A stretch of 64,000 nucleotides of DNA from Blasia pusilla (lineage: Eukaryota; Marchantiophyta; Marchantiopsida; Blasiales), in NCBI GenBank assembly GCA_050084515.1, contig CM114275.1, forward strand, positions 6,944,001-7,008,000, written 5' to 3'. The first letter of the stretch is position 1. Each line of letters opens with the position of its first letter. The translations under genes and the position numbers were made by a program. The notes under the pieces are model-generated. The model saw nothing but the letters and a program-made list of their open reading frames with translations, ran no database searches and was not told the DNA's origin. This document shows, piece by piece, positions 12,456-23,999 of the stretch.

Positions 12456-12854
12456 TTAGCTTGTCGGTCCGCACGGCCTGATAGCTCCTTCCCAACCGTC
12501 AGAAGAACTCCGATGTAGGACAAAAGTTGGGTGATGCCCTAATACCAGAGGTCCTATCTCTTGAAAGTCGCACGATGTGTCGAACTCCATGATGAAGTCA
12601 TCTAGATCTATGGTGCCTACCGCACCCGAGAAATGAAAAATGCCCTGGTGATCCATGTTGTCCATCTCCCTCCACATCACACTATTTCCGTCTGCAATCT
12701 CATCACTTGACCCATTATCTAGTGATGACGATCCAACCACGGATGGGAGTTGGGATGGTTCCTCCCTCAAAACCCCTCCATACCTTACTCCATTACCACA
12801 GCTTGCACTACCCTGTTCTTCCAAACCCTGGAAGAACGCCGTGATGACATCCAT
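12456..12854 (-). pseudogene. 132-residue ORF beside copia relic, possible gag remnant
   Basis: An uninterrupted minus-strand ORF begins MDVITAFFQGLEEQG and contains an acidic stretch TIDLDDFIMEFDTSCDFQ. It resembles in style the early part of plant retroelement gag proteins, but I do not recognise a family. It ends about 80 bp before the copia RNase H fragment, an arrangement that would need deletion of protease, integrase and reverse transcriptase. It could also be chance. Confidence 0.3.
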
Positions 12855-12899
12855 GTCTCATACACTCAAGCAATCAAACTCACCAAGAGTCTTCCACAC

Positions 12900-13985
12900 T
12901 CCTCACTAGCTCACTTATGCTAATGTTAATCTTGTGACGACACACCTGGCCTCATGCACACTCAACACTCGGGCTCACCATGAGTCTCCCAAACTAACTC
13001 ACCTAAGCTACTAACACTCTCCCTCGGGTCAAACACACAACCCCCACTTGGACAATCGTTCTATCCACAAATATGCTACACATGCAAGGAGTCTACACTA
13101 GTCACCATCGCTACACCCATTTAACACAAGCCCTTCACCCAATACCTAGCATACTCAGTCACATGAGACAAGTGTGGGAAAAGGGACTAAAATAGGTAAC
13201 TTGAACACGCACGCCATCACTCTACTGTATTATCAATAGTGACTTCTCTATATGATGCGGCAACCTCTACGGCACGACAATCTCCTCGAACAGCAGGTTG
13301 CCCTCCCATCGCTATTAGCAAATTCAAACTACCCTTTGCCATCAGTTCAGGTGCATCCCACACTAAAAATCCATCACAATCCGTCGATGCAGACCACTCA
13401 TCTTGCCCCAAATCGACAAAGTACTAGAAACTCCCCTTGCAAATCACAATCCCAATCAACTATGTATCTTATCCCAACCACGTAGCTATGATCCCATATT
13501 TGAATCCCCTACCATGTAGCCGCAACCATGTACTTTCCTACCATGGTCAACTTTCTCACCATGCCCGTCGTCCCAACTTGGTAGCGTGGCCAACGATACA
13601 TCGACTCTACCCCATTTGCCTCACCTTCCATAGACGCCGCCCTATACGCACTACCTCACGCCTTTGTGTCTAGCTTCCACACTATGGCCTAAGCTCTGTC
13701 CTTGTTCCTGTCGCTCTTACCTAGCCTCTCTAAAGTGCCATTTTACTCAACTCGCGCCCTCTTCACTCCTTGGATCTGTCACATCTTAGTTTATCGATGG
13801 TAGATTTTTATTGTGTTGATGGCATAGCAAGTCAGCGGACTGTTGGATGTACCTTTGTCTTGCAGTATTAGTTGAAGTTGCCATCATGTTTGTTGTATCG
13901 AAAACATCATTTCAAAAGATTTCCCTATTTTGGGTCGTTGTCAGCCAGTGACCTGTTGAGTAGGTCAAGGGCCAGCTGGTAACCT
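12900..13985. other. Intergenic DNA, no gene seen
   Basis: Cytosine-rich on the plus strand with several overlapping short ORFs (13,217-13,673) in three frames. None shows a domain and they exclude one another. Probably retroelement-derived. Confidence 0.45.
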
Positions 13986-13989
13986 ATGC

Positions 13990-14965
13990 ACGTAGTGTCG
14001 TGCACCTACTCTCCTTGAACATCAGTCTTTAGTATTGCGGAAGCATGCGTTTAGTAGGACACACTCTCCTTGTTGATCTACACCCAAACACGCACTCAAG
14101 TTAGTCGAATCTGGCTCAATCAGCGCTCCAACTCACCGAGCTCTCAAATCGACCTCTCATCAAGCTCAACCTTCCTAGTTTCCTACTTTGAAATATTGGC
14201 AAGTCTCTCAAGACTTGGGACATACTTTTTGGTTAGTCCAGGGACCTCAAACAACGTTTGCATGCCAAGCAGTCCCAACTATCAAATAAACCTCGAATGA
14301 GTCCCTAACTGAGACTCACTAAAATGAGTCGCGGGTTGGAATCCAAGTGTGGCATTTGAAATCCACTCCCTTTGATCAAGTTTGGGTTCCGAGTCCCAAC
14401 ACCAAACTCCCACTCCAATCTGTGCCCTTGAGCCGCCCTAAGGTGCCCCAAAGTGGGGTCTAGGTCCCAAGCATCCTTGGAGACACTTCCCCTTACTAGT
14501 ACTTCTGGGGATCTCCGCCCTCCCCCTAACTTTGCGGAAAAGATAATCGGGCCCCTCTTTTTTGCCATCGATCCAACTCCCTATACTATCCATTTCGAGA
14601 AGTCTCTCAACCTATGCTTGTGCGTTTGCTGATATCTTTGGTACATTGGAATTGAATTTTCATAAGATTTCCAACTCCACCTTATTTATCCCAAATGCAT
14701 CTTAGGACTAAACGTTATAGTCCAAAACACAATCAAAACCCCAAATGCTAGTTGCATTCCAAATCCGGTTCTCACCTCTTTGGCAGCCAACTTTCCTAGA
14801 CCCTCGACTCCTCTCAAGTCTTGGTTCATGTTTGGTCCAGGTTTCCAGGTCGCAATAATAAGTGTATGAAATGCATAAACTCTTTTCGTGTGTTTCGTCT
14901 CTTGTGACTCTTCCAAGAGACCTCTCCAAAGCGCAACCATCTTAGCGTGAGCCTGCTAAAGTTAT
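13990..14965 (-). repeat. Dispersed repeat family R1, copy B
   Basis: Reverse-oriented copy of the ~1-kb repeat at 2,940-3,945, collinear over nearly its whole length with substitutions and small indels. It is not flanked by the ~90-bp direct repeats that bracket copy A. ORFs in the two copies are not equivalent, which argues against a conserved protein. Confidence 0.75.
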
Positions 14966-15164
14966 GATGTTCTGATTGGCCTTTGTTTGGTTACATAGAG
15001 TAGGTAGTTCTAGATTCGGACTTGTGTCTGTGACATGGATGACAAGAAGGCGACTAACGATGGGGCCACATGAGCACCCCGCCTTTTTGCTCTTAGCGTC
15101 CTAGAGATGTATATCATGGTAGGTAGGGATAGATGGTTATTTTGAGTTAGAGAGACCTAACCAC

Positions 15165-15315
15165 CATCTAGGGGGGCGATTGGAGATATTTTGGTACTTC
15201 TTGTCTCGTTTTTTGGATGTCATGAGTTAGCATGGGATCGTGTGTGTTTGTATGTATGTTTTTTGACAGCAATGTATGTTGTGTAGCGATGTGTATGCGC
15301 ACGATAGTTGTCACA
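15165..15315 (+). repeat. R2 terminal segment (extra copy)
   Basis: Runs from gatattttggtacttcttg through ggatgtcatgagttag to the signature gttgtgtagcgatgtgtatg followed by cgcacgat. The first ~70 bp recurs at 15,810-15,880 in direct orientation, so this is either a tandem partial copy or a terminal repeat of the R2 element next to it. Confidence 0.6.
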
Positions 15316-15339
15316 ACTTTTAGGATAGATCGGCGAGAT

Positions 15340-15890
15340 CTAATAAAGTACCTTCGGAGATACTGGAGGCCAGCCTTAGGAGGTCGAGGATGACTTGTTG
15401 AGGCCACGAATAAGTTGCGAGAGCCTACGAGAGCAGATTTTCCCTTCGTTTCGACTCATTTGGAGCCATATAGTTGGAGTCTATTTGGAGTATAGTTGAC
15501 TTTCCACTTTAGGAAGTGGCCCTTGAACCGCTATAGCAGTTCAAGAGCCAAGAAGGTGACCTGCGAGCATAGGTTACCGAGGAGAGAGCTTGGGAGAGGG
15601 AAGGGGGTATACCTCCAAGAGAGGGAGCTTGAAAGCTCATTCTCTCTTTGTTGAACTTCTTGGCATGAGGGAGCGGAGCTATGATCCTCCTTGTCTTATG
15701 TGTGTAGCCCAAGCCTCTCATTAGGAGAGTGGATTTAGTTTGACATGAGATAGTGTATACCATGGAGAGATTGGTGTGAGATGTTGAGAGAGATCTACTT
15801 GATTTATTGAAGATATTTTGGTACTTCTTGTCTCGTTGTTTGGATGCCATGAGTTAGTATGAGATCGTGCGTGTTTGTTGACAAACTATC
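15340..15890 (+). repeat. Dispersed repeat family R2, long copy
   Basis: Collinear with 56,080-56,690: gacttgttgagg, agttgactttc, gtcaaggagatgacct-like DNA, the gagagggcttggg-like block, tacctccaagagagggagcttg, the gaacttct/gaacctcttt block, and gatattttg.ta.ct.cttg. The part from 15,570 is also the reverse complement of 18,945-19,260. ORFs within it are broken differently in each copy. Confidence 0.7.
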
Positions 15891-15949
15891 CAAACTATCT
15901 AAACTATCCTAGCCACCAACCAAGAGTGCTTTAACTTTATTTTCATTAA

Positions 15950-17200
15950 TACACCCATCCACTACTTTAATATTATACTCCTATGTCTCATTTATAACCT
16001 CTTTTCCTAAAGTTAGGCCTGCACAAATGAGGCACCATAAAGAGGTTAAACATGAAATTTTCATTTTCCTAGACTAATTTACTTAATTCTTATAAACTCT
16101 GTCTAATATACACTATTTGATTTACAAGGTTGTTATTGAGAGGTTGATGCCTCTAACATCTAACTTGAGCTTTGATTAGTATCACTAAAGTGAATGCGTA
16201 CTCTTCCATGTCATGGCTTGATATTTCTTTTAAGATTCTATAATTTATCCTAAACCTACACGAGTACTTTGGAAATTTGTAAGAAATATCTATTGATCTC
16301 TTATCCTTCCCTCAATGGAGAAGTTGAGGGATGGGAAGAGGTTTGGATGGAGCATACCATGTACAACCAAAGACTTTAAAAAATGAGAAGTCAACTTTAT
16401 TACTTATGGAGACTTTAAGAGGAGAATTCTCATGAAATCTTATTGTTATAGTTTGATTGATTAGGAATACGACATATGCTATTGCCTCTTCCTAATACAC
16501 ATTAGGGAGGTTTTTCTCAATAAGTGTGTATGTGCCGCCTCAACAAATTTTTAATTCTTTCATCTAACTATTCATTTTATTTTGGAGTCTAGCAATAAGA
16601 GACTTATGATTGGATGTTTTTCTAACGTAAGTGGTCATTAAACTTTATTGAGAGATATTATCCTCCATCACAACGTAATTTAAGAATGTGTCGCCCAACT
16701 TGCCTTTCTATCTGATTTCTAAATATTTGGAATATTGAGAATACTTCTATATTTATCTTTGAAAAATTATATCCACATACGTATCTAAAGAAATCATTAA
16801 TCAAGGAAGAAAATCCTAGCAACCTATTGAATTTATATTGTGATGTCCAAAAATCACTACGAATCAACTCCAATACTTTTTATGCTCTTCTACATAAGCT
16901 TGAAAAGGAAGATCTAGTATTTTTTTTGAATTGAAAAGTGGGACATACCTCTAAAATATTTTTATTGGATAGACTACGTTTAGAAAGTCAAATTATTCGG
17001 TCACATGATGAAAGATCTTATAGTCTTTGAAGATTCATATCCTCAACTCTCTTGTGCCACATTTTGACATCTCCAAGTTGTTGGCTCTTTTGACCGTACA
17101 TAATTTTTTGAATCTCTATCATAGAAAAATCTAGTTTGATCATTTTGCCAAATTAAGTTCCTCCGATTATAAGACTACAATCCTCCATTGTTTCAATGAA
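15950..17200 (-). mobile_element. Decayed Ty1/copia integrase region
   Basis: Minus strand, 5' to 3': at about 17,085-17,040 the frame reads MWHKRVEDMNLQRL, matching the GAG-pre-integrase LWHRRLGHLN motif. At 16,873-16,658 an ORF begins ELIRSDFWTSQYKFNRLLGF and continues with INDFFRYVCGYNF and VFSIFQIF, the copia integrase core. At about 16,400-16,330 KLTSHFLKSLVVHGMLHPN-like residues match the HLKVFGC..Y motif of the integrase C-terminus. Stops and frameshifts separate the blocks. Remnants of gag may extend to about 18,850. Confidence 0.75.
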
Positions 17201-17270
17201 GCAACTAGTTGTGTAAAATATTATGTGATAGTCTTATCTACTAATGATTTCTTGCAAAGGTAGAAGCTTT

Positions 17271-17373
17271 ATCACTTGTCCAACTAAAGTACTAAACCTG
17301 GACAGTTGCAAAGGTAGAAGGTTTAACCTAATAAAATTTCCAAAAGTATTAGTACTTTAGTTGCCCAAGTGAT
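17271..17373. repeat. Inverted repeat within copia-like DNA
   Basis: A 23-bp arm at 17,271-17,293 (atcacttgtccaactaaagt plus act) pairs with 17,351-17,373 with two mismatches; 57 bp separate them. Confidence 0.6.
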
Positions 17374-17399
17374 ATTATTTTATGCATATTCCTTATGAG

Positions 17400-18850
17400 C
17401 ATTATTCTAAGATCTTTCATAAGCTTCATATTATTGAACCATTTAGCTTGGGAAGACATATGATTGAAGGCATAAGAGTCGATATAAGAATCATATGTAG
17501 ATTCTTATTTGACCATTGCTTACATATAATGCTTCATAACTAAGAGATGCTTAATATATAAATATTATTATTATTCTTAGTACTACATTTGATATTGTTG
17601 CTCCACATAATTTTTTGTTATAAAGTACAAGTTCTCGTATCTACGTTATTCTTGAAGAATTTTTTTTTATAATAATCCTTCATCTCACAAATTTGTAAGA
17701 TCCAAGGACTCTTTGCTGTTGATCTCAGTCCCAATAATTTTCACTAAATTCTTACATCAAATTTGACTTAAGAATCATTTATAGATTACTTCTTGATCAT
17801 TTCTAGCATATGATATATCATAACCAAGAGATGCTAATACATGAATGTTATTCTAGGTATCTCAATTGGTATTTTTCTCCATATAAATTTTTTTCTTAAC
17901 AACGTGAATTATTATGTCTAGGTTATTCTTCAATCAAAATTTTAGAACATAATCCTTTATCCCATAATAATTATAAAATCTAATGACCGTTTGTTTGTTG
18001 ACCTTAATTCCAATGATTTTTACCATCATTATCTTGTGACTTTGTGTGAAACTCATTCACAATAGACTATGTGAAATTAAGTTGATTTCCTCTTCCTCCA
18101 TACGCATGGTATCCAAATGACCATGGAAGTGTCTACAAAAACCTTTGCATCTACTTGATCTGAGAATTTTGAGTAGAGTAGCCTCTTCCATATAAGATGA
18201 ACTACCACTACTAGTTAGGTGTATCTCCTCATTGATTTATAGCGGAACTAACTCTTGAAATATAGGATTGTTCTATCTTTATGAGTTATATAGGAATCTT
18301 AAAGGACTTGTAATCTTATGGAAGACCTTAAAGAATAAACTAAACCGAATCATAATCCTTTTTAATCATCCTAATATTTCTCAATTGATCAAAAAAATTT
18401 AATATTCAAAACATTATCATTGACGCTTTATGATTCTTTCCTCTCTTTATTCAATTCTTGTTTCAATTGAAAAATGAAAAGTATTTTTAGATATCAAGAA
18501 TAGCTTATCCAAGGCATCATATCTAGAATAGCTTATCCAATGCATCATATGTTCAAGATCCTATAATTCTTGCAAAATAAGAAATTGTTTCACTTTAAAT
18601 TTCTGAGCATTATATTTTTTCTTATTTAACTTCTTGTCTATAATTGCTATTAAGGAATATTCCATAAATTATTATTATAAGCATAATTTCATGCTCTTCA
18701 TTGCTTCAATTGAAGCATAGAGCATTCATGTAGATAAATTGACCTTAAATTGGAAAAAATGATGAAATATAAGATGAAATTTGTCCAAATTGGCCAATAG
18801 AGAGCAAAAACCACTACTTTTCTTCACTAATCTCACTTTCCTGCGTTGAA
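17400..18850 (-). other. AT-rich DNA, probable 5' part of the copia relic
   Basis: No motif can be read with confidence. Position upstream of the GAG-pre-integrase motif and similar composition suggest gag/LTR remnants. A short direct repeat (tagaatagcttatccaa.gcatcat) occurs twice at 18,500-18,550. Confidence 0.35.
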
Positions 18851-18944
18851 ATTGTGATTACATGAGCTCAAAGTGTTAGAATCATATACTTTTTGATGCA
18901 TTAGAAAGATTTCAAAAATATTTACAAGAATAAGGCTTGTTTCA

Positions 18945-19260
18945 ATTAGGAGTCGTGTCGTGCGCATACACATCGCTGTCGACAAACATACACACAAACG
19001 CGCACGATCCCATGATTACTCATGGCATCCAAACAACGAGATAAGAAGTACCAAAATATCTCCAATAAAATATAATCCAATCTCTTTCAACACCATAGCT
19101 CTCAAATGTGTGCACTCTCACATGTCTCTCTCAATGTCAAACCATAGCTTCGCCGCCTCGTGCCAAGAGGTTCAGCAAAGAGAGAATGAGATCTCAAGCT
19201 CTCTCTCTTGGAGGTATAGCCCCTTCCCTCTCCCAAGCTCTCTCCTCGGTAACTATCTCT
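18945..19260 (-). repeat. Dispersed repeat family R2, inverted copy
   Basis: Starts with the reverse R2 terminus (cgcatacacatcgctgtcga), then ggcatccaaacaacgagata, agaagtaccaaaatatctcc, and later ctctctcttggaggtata and ccctctcccaagctctctcc. This is the reverse complement of 15,570-15,890, so the copia relic lies between R2 copies in opposite orientation. Confidence 0.7.
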
Positions 19261-21000
19261 AAATCAAGGCATGCAAGATAATAAAATGCTTAATTGGTTG
19301 AGGGTTGTGGTCGTGGAGGAGGGGGAATCCTTACACAAGAAATTTGGCTACAATGGATGGGTTTGTAGGAGTCTTAAGGAATTCTTATGAGGTTCGTTCA
19401 AATGGAGGAACTAAGAAGGGAGATGGTAGAAAGAGATCTTGTTGTGAATATTCCAAAAAAAATCTTGGAACATTCACTGAGAAGAAGGAAGATGAATATG
19501 CTTGCCTAGATCATTGAGATACATCGAAATCATAAAGGTTATCAAATCAAGATTTGTTGCTAGAAATTGATGGATGATTCTATGTGAAATATACTACAAA
19601 TTCAGATATACGTTATACAGTAATTCCATCCTCTCTAAAGAGGACACAACTCTTATAGAGTGTACTTTGAGTCACATGACTAAACATTTTGTAACTCTTT
19701 AACAATGAATGTAGGAAATTGTACATCATATCTAGTCCTTCACTATATGATTACATTCATTTGTTATTGGATTCACATACTCTGTTAATTTATTTCTTTG
19801 TTGCTATCCTTTTATTTACTTTGAATTCGCCACATTCGGAAGGTTGCAATAATGAAAAATAATTTTCTTATGATAGAAAATAGAGATCCCATGAAAGATG
19901 ATGAGAGAATCAACTCACAATCCACCAAGAGTAAGAAAAGGGGAAATCAAAGAGATTACGAACTCCATAACCAATGTAGAGGCTCTAGGATGTTATCTCT
20001 GTTGTTGGTGAGTTTAGTCGCTAAGGGGAATACCCCCTTTTTCTTTTTGAGGGCCGGTTGTGGCCTTTGGATACTAGACACTATGAGTCCTCCTCCTTTG
20101 TTTTCTAATGAATTTTCCATCCTGCATATTTATTGAGGTTCATCATTTCCTTTTCTAGGGAGGGGAAAGAAAGAAACCTCCTTGAATGAAACTTCCATGA
20201 CCAAGCTCACCCAAAAAATACTAATTTGATGGTGTGACACACCCTTGTTCAATTTATGAACCAACTACAATGGCAACAAATTGTGTCGTTCAACAACTTT
20301 TTTAAGTAGTGGGAAGTTTTGGGAGTAAAAATATTACATTTTTGCTCACCGGAGAATTCTCTTGCAAAAACTAGGAAATAAATTAGAATGAAACTTTGGA
20401 TTTGATCCCATTCGAGTAATAATTGATTATCGTTGTCGCCTCGGTACGTTTCTAAATCCAGTAAAGTTCATTCTTTCTCATTTATTAATTAATTTATTAT
20501 ACCTGTCAAACACAACGTTGAATTTTGAAAGAAAGAACACCGTCCAACAACGTAATGCAACAAAACGAAAGAAAAGCAACAAAGTGTTGGCGCATGAAGA
20601 CAAACCGTTTGCTAGATACCCTCTATGGCATCTATGCGTCATGAGCCTCGGGACATGAGTGGGAATTCAATGCTCCACTAAAGGCCATCCTTCCATCTTT
20701 GAAGTTCTTTCCTTCCTTCCTCTTATTTTATCTTTCGTAAGGCACTAGGAGATTTGAATTCGCCTGTCCGGTAGTGCCGTCCTAGGTCCATACGAATGAT
20801 AACGAAAGAGGCAGTTTTATTTTTTTTCTTATTAAAAAACATAAATTCTAGTTTCTGTTTTAACTTACTTCTCCGATTCCACGGGCAAGGAGAGAAAATG
20901 AATGTAGTCATCCCAAAGATGGGGCCATATGCGTACCATCCGTTCGTCTGGTGTGCCAGGGCTTATAAATGCAGTTTTTATATTGATCCATTCTTTCTTT
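19261..21000. other. AT-rich intergenic DNA, no gene seen
   Basis: Short ORFs (for example 19,852-20,136) lack domains and codon-bias support. Nothing assignable. Confidence 0.5.
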
Positions 21001-22680
21001 ATGGAGAGAAATGGTCCTTTCTTTCAGAACTCTGATATATTTCTCTCGACTTCCAGTTGATATTTTTCGACTATTTTTGATGGCACTGGCTTTTAATTGA
21101 TTTCCAGTTTTGAGAAAAAATGATCTGACCACACGCACAGTGTACATACAGAATGCACCAACGCGACCTATTGAGTGCTTGGATTCTTAACCACCCTCGT
21201 AATAAATTGATTGCAGAAACACGACATAGTATTCATTGCTTGGATTCTCAACTACCCTCATAGTAAATTGATCGGGAAAACACGAAAAAGCGTGTGAGCT
21301 CGGAAGTGGGAACCCCGTAACCATAAGAGGGAGGGTAAAAAACTGGACGTGATAAATCCTAAGAAAGCGAGGGAGGAAGAGAACTCTAAAAGTCAAAGTG
21401 GGAAAAAAAAACTCGCTTCTTTTCCCTCTTTCGTATCGAATTGTAATAAAAAAAAGTGGGGAAAAGAAGGAATTCAGCACTCTCTCGGCGCTCGTCTCAC
21501 ATCAAAACAAGAAACGACAAGGGCGGCCCAGAGTACAGAAGATGGAGTGACCGTACAGTGACCTGGTTAAGAAGCGGCCAACGGCAGGGGTCCTAGGGGT
21601 AGGTCAAGCTAACCCCAGGGTTAGGAACCGGGGTCAAAGATTCAAAAAAGCCCCACCCGTACGTGCTCTGCATTGCTGCAAAAATGGCATATTGGGAGTC
21701 TGGGACTTTGGAAGTTTGGAAGCAGTAACGATAAGGGAGCTCTGTCAGGTCCTCTGCTCTGAGCACTGACAGTCAACCTTCGCTCCGGTCAGTCGGGCCT
21801 TAGTGCGCTGACAGACACCGCTACGGTCAGTTGAGGCGGGGATAGCCACCACTGAGCAGACAAAGGTGCCACGATCACCCACAGACAGACAGGGAGCAGG
21901 ATTTAAATGACCTTTCTTTCTTCCTTCGTTCGTTCGTTCGTTCTTCGGAACTTCTTCAACGGAGGCCGAATGGTCAAGGCTGAGAGTTTCGTATTACTCA
22001 GCTACTGGGCCTGCTCTGCCCTGTCCTGCCTGCAACGGCATCTACGGGTGTGGCAATTTGGCCACGAACGTGGGGACAACACTCTTTATGCCTGGGAATG
22101 CCCCGGTTTGCAGACCGTAGGTAGCCCCGAGCTAGGGAGTTGCTTTGGCGCACTGGCCATCCGAAGCAGCTGCCGCAGTAAGAGTACCTGTCAGAACGAG
22201 AAGAATGATTTGGTCATTTTTGGTGGCGTTGTAGCCCCGGGGTAGTAGTACCACAGTGCTGTTATCGGGTTAAGTGAGAGACAGAAAGAGGGGAAAGTAA
22301 AAGGATTCGTGGATTTCGACACTTTCTTCTTTCTCTCCCCCCCCCCCTCTCTCTCTCTCCTCGGACTCCAGGCTACGAGGGGTCTACGCGAGGCACAGTT
22401 CAACTAGTACAGTCTCTCGCCCGGGGCCCGAGAGTCGGTCTTGAGTGACTGACAAGAATGTCGAACCTATCCAATAATTTCCTCCTTTTCACAGAAAGAG
22501 CAACGGGGGAATATCCGTCAACAATGAAAGTGTCCTTGCAGATCTGGAGTGAATGAAAAGAATGTCAAAGCGTCCGTCCGTCTAGAAATCTCGAATAAGC
22601 CAGATCCGCTACTAAAAATCAGATGCTCATTTTCCGGGGATAGATAGGTACGCACTACGATAGAAACAAACGGAGGAGGT
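21001..22680. other. Upstream GC-richer DNA with microsatellites
   Basis: Composition rises in GC from about 21.5 kb. It contains a (ttcg)n tract near 21,925-21,945 and a C-run followed by (tc)n near 22,340-22,362. No convincing gene was found. Confidence 0.45.
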
Positions 22681-22793
22681 AGGAACTAGAAGACTCCGAT
22701 CCAGAAAGATGATCGAGAAAATTCCCGGTCTGCAGTTCGCAACGCCGATGGGAGTTCCACCGTGTAGAGAAGGACGGACTGACCGTGTACGAT

Positions 22794-22799
22794 CACGTG
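22794..22799. promoter_or_regulatory. G-box CACGTG (array unit 1)
   Basis: Perfect palindromic CACGTG in the repeated context gatcacgtgaatccag. G-boxes bind plant bHLH and bZIP factors; activity here is inference. Confidence 0.35.
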
Positions 22800-23023
22800 A
22801 ATCCAGCTGATGGAGAAGGGACCCGAAGGACTGCACGGGCGGAGCCGCAGAGGAGTGAGTAGACTCAGTGTAGGAGTGAACCGGGAAAAGAAAAGAAAAA
22901 ACTCGTGACGAGAGGAACCGTTTCGCGTTTCGGAAAACACTTTCTCCCCAATTTCAGTTTCAGTGCGCAACGCCGATAGGAGTCCCACCGCAGGACAAGG
23001 AGAAGTACGAAGTACACTACGAC

Positions 23024-23029
23024 CACGTG
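23024..23029. promoter_or_regulatory. G-box CACGTG (array unit 2)
   Basis: Same context as the neighbouring unit (gaccacgtgaatccag). It is conserved between units although their flanks have diverged. Confidence 0.35.
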
Positions 23030-23889
23030 AATCCAGCCGCTGGAATCAGATGCGTGAGGGTGAGTGGAGGGCGTGACTTTTGGAGATTTAGAAGGGAGAG
23101 AAAAATAAAATCTATCCAAATTCCAAGCAAAACTCAGCCCTGGAAATGATTACGTTCCTGGAAATGTGCGTTTGCAACGCCCATGTGAGACCTACCGTAG
23201 AGGACGAGGACATAGAAGGTACGAAGTACGATCACTACGATCGCGCGATTTCAGTCGATGGGGAAAGAGAAGGGGCCGGGTAGGGAAGGAGGAGGAGGAG
23301 GAGGAAGACGGACAGTGCCCCGGGTGGAGGACAGAAAAAACCCATCGGGGAAAGCACAGTCCAGAAGATGATCGAATTCTCCGTGCGCGTTGGAGGGACC
23401 GCGATGGGATGGGAGGACAGAGGAGCTACTACCAGGCGCACTCCGAGCACGAGAAGTCATCTGAGGGAGGAGGGGCCCGATTGCGCGGTGGGGATGATCG
23501 AGCGGATGTGGAAATTAGAAGAAAGAGAGACACAGATGAAACCTCTCCAGGACATGATCGGATTCCCGCCATGGCATGGCGCCAGAGCCGCTGGAGGGGA
23601 GTACAGAGGAGGTACGAAGTACCCCTACAACCGCGTGAATTGAGCCGATTGGGAAGGGGGAGGAGTGGAGTCACTGGGGGAAATGCGCGCGCGAGTATAA
23701 ACTAGTAAAGAGAGAACAAGAAGAAACCCATCCAGAAGACACAGTCCAGAAAATGATCAAATTTCCCGTGGGTTTGCGCAGCGCACTGTGCAAGGCGGAA
23801 AGACCGGTCACCGATGAGAGGGGAGGAGAGAGAAGGTCTCACCACCGGACGGGAGGAGAGGACAGAGGAGGTACAAAGTACACTACGAC

Positions 23890-23895
23890 CACGTG
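23890..23895. promoter_or_regulatory. G-box CACGTG (array unit 5)
   Basis: Third intact G-box, in the context gaccacgtgaatcccg. Units 3 and 4 carry changed versions (cgcgcgat, cgcgtgaa). Confidence 0.35.
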
Positions 23896-23999
23896 AATCC
23901 CGGCGATGGTGGTGAACGGGGAGGGAACTTGCGATGGGATGGGACGGGAAGGGGCCCGATAGCACGGAAAGGGTGGAGGTGAGTGGATGCCATGCCCAA

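Larger units (their letters stand above)
22680..23990 (+). repeat. Degenerate tandem array, five units, three with a G-box
   Basis: A unit of roughly 220-390 bp recurs. Its landmarks are aagatgatcgaga/aattcccg, cgcaacgccgatgggagt, cgaagtac.ctac.a, and (c/g)a(c/t)cacgtgaatccagc.g.tgg. The last landmark occurs at about 22,794, 23,024, 23,242, 23,630 and 23,889. At 22,794, 23,024 and 23,890 it contains an intact CACGTG. The ORFs overlying it on both strands are by-products of the purine-rich repeat. It lies 2.2-3.5 kb upstream of the DELLA start codon. Confidence 0.6.

Noticed and set aside
23166-23705. 179-residue plus-strand ORF as a gene
   Set aside because: It is rich in Arg, Gly and Glu because it reads through the purine-rich tandem array. 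Opposite-strand ORFs of similar length exist and no domain is seen.
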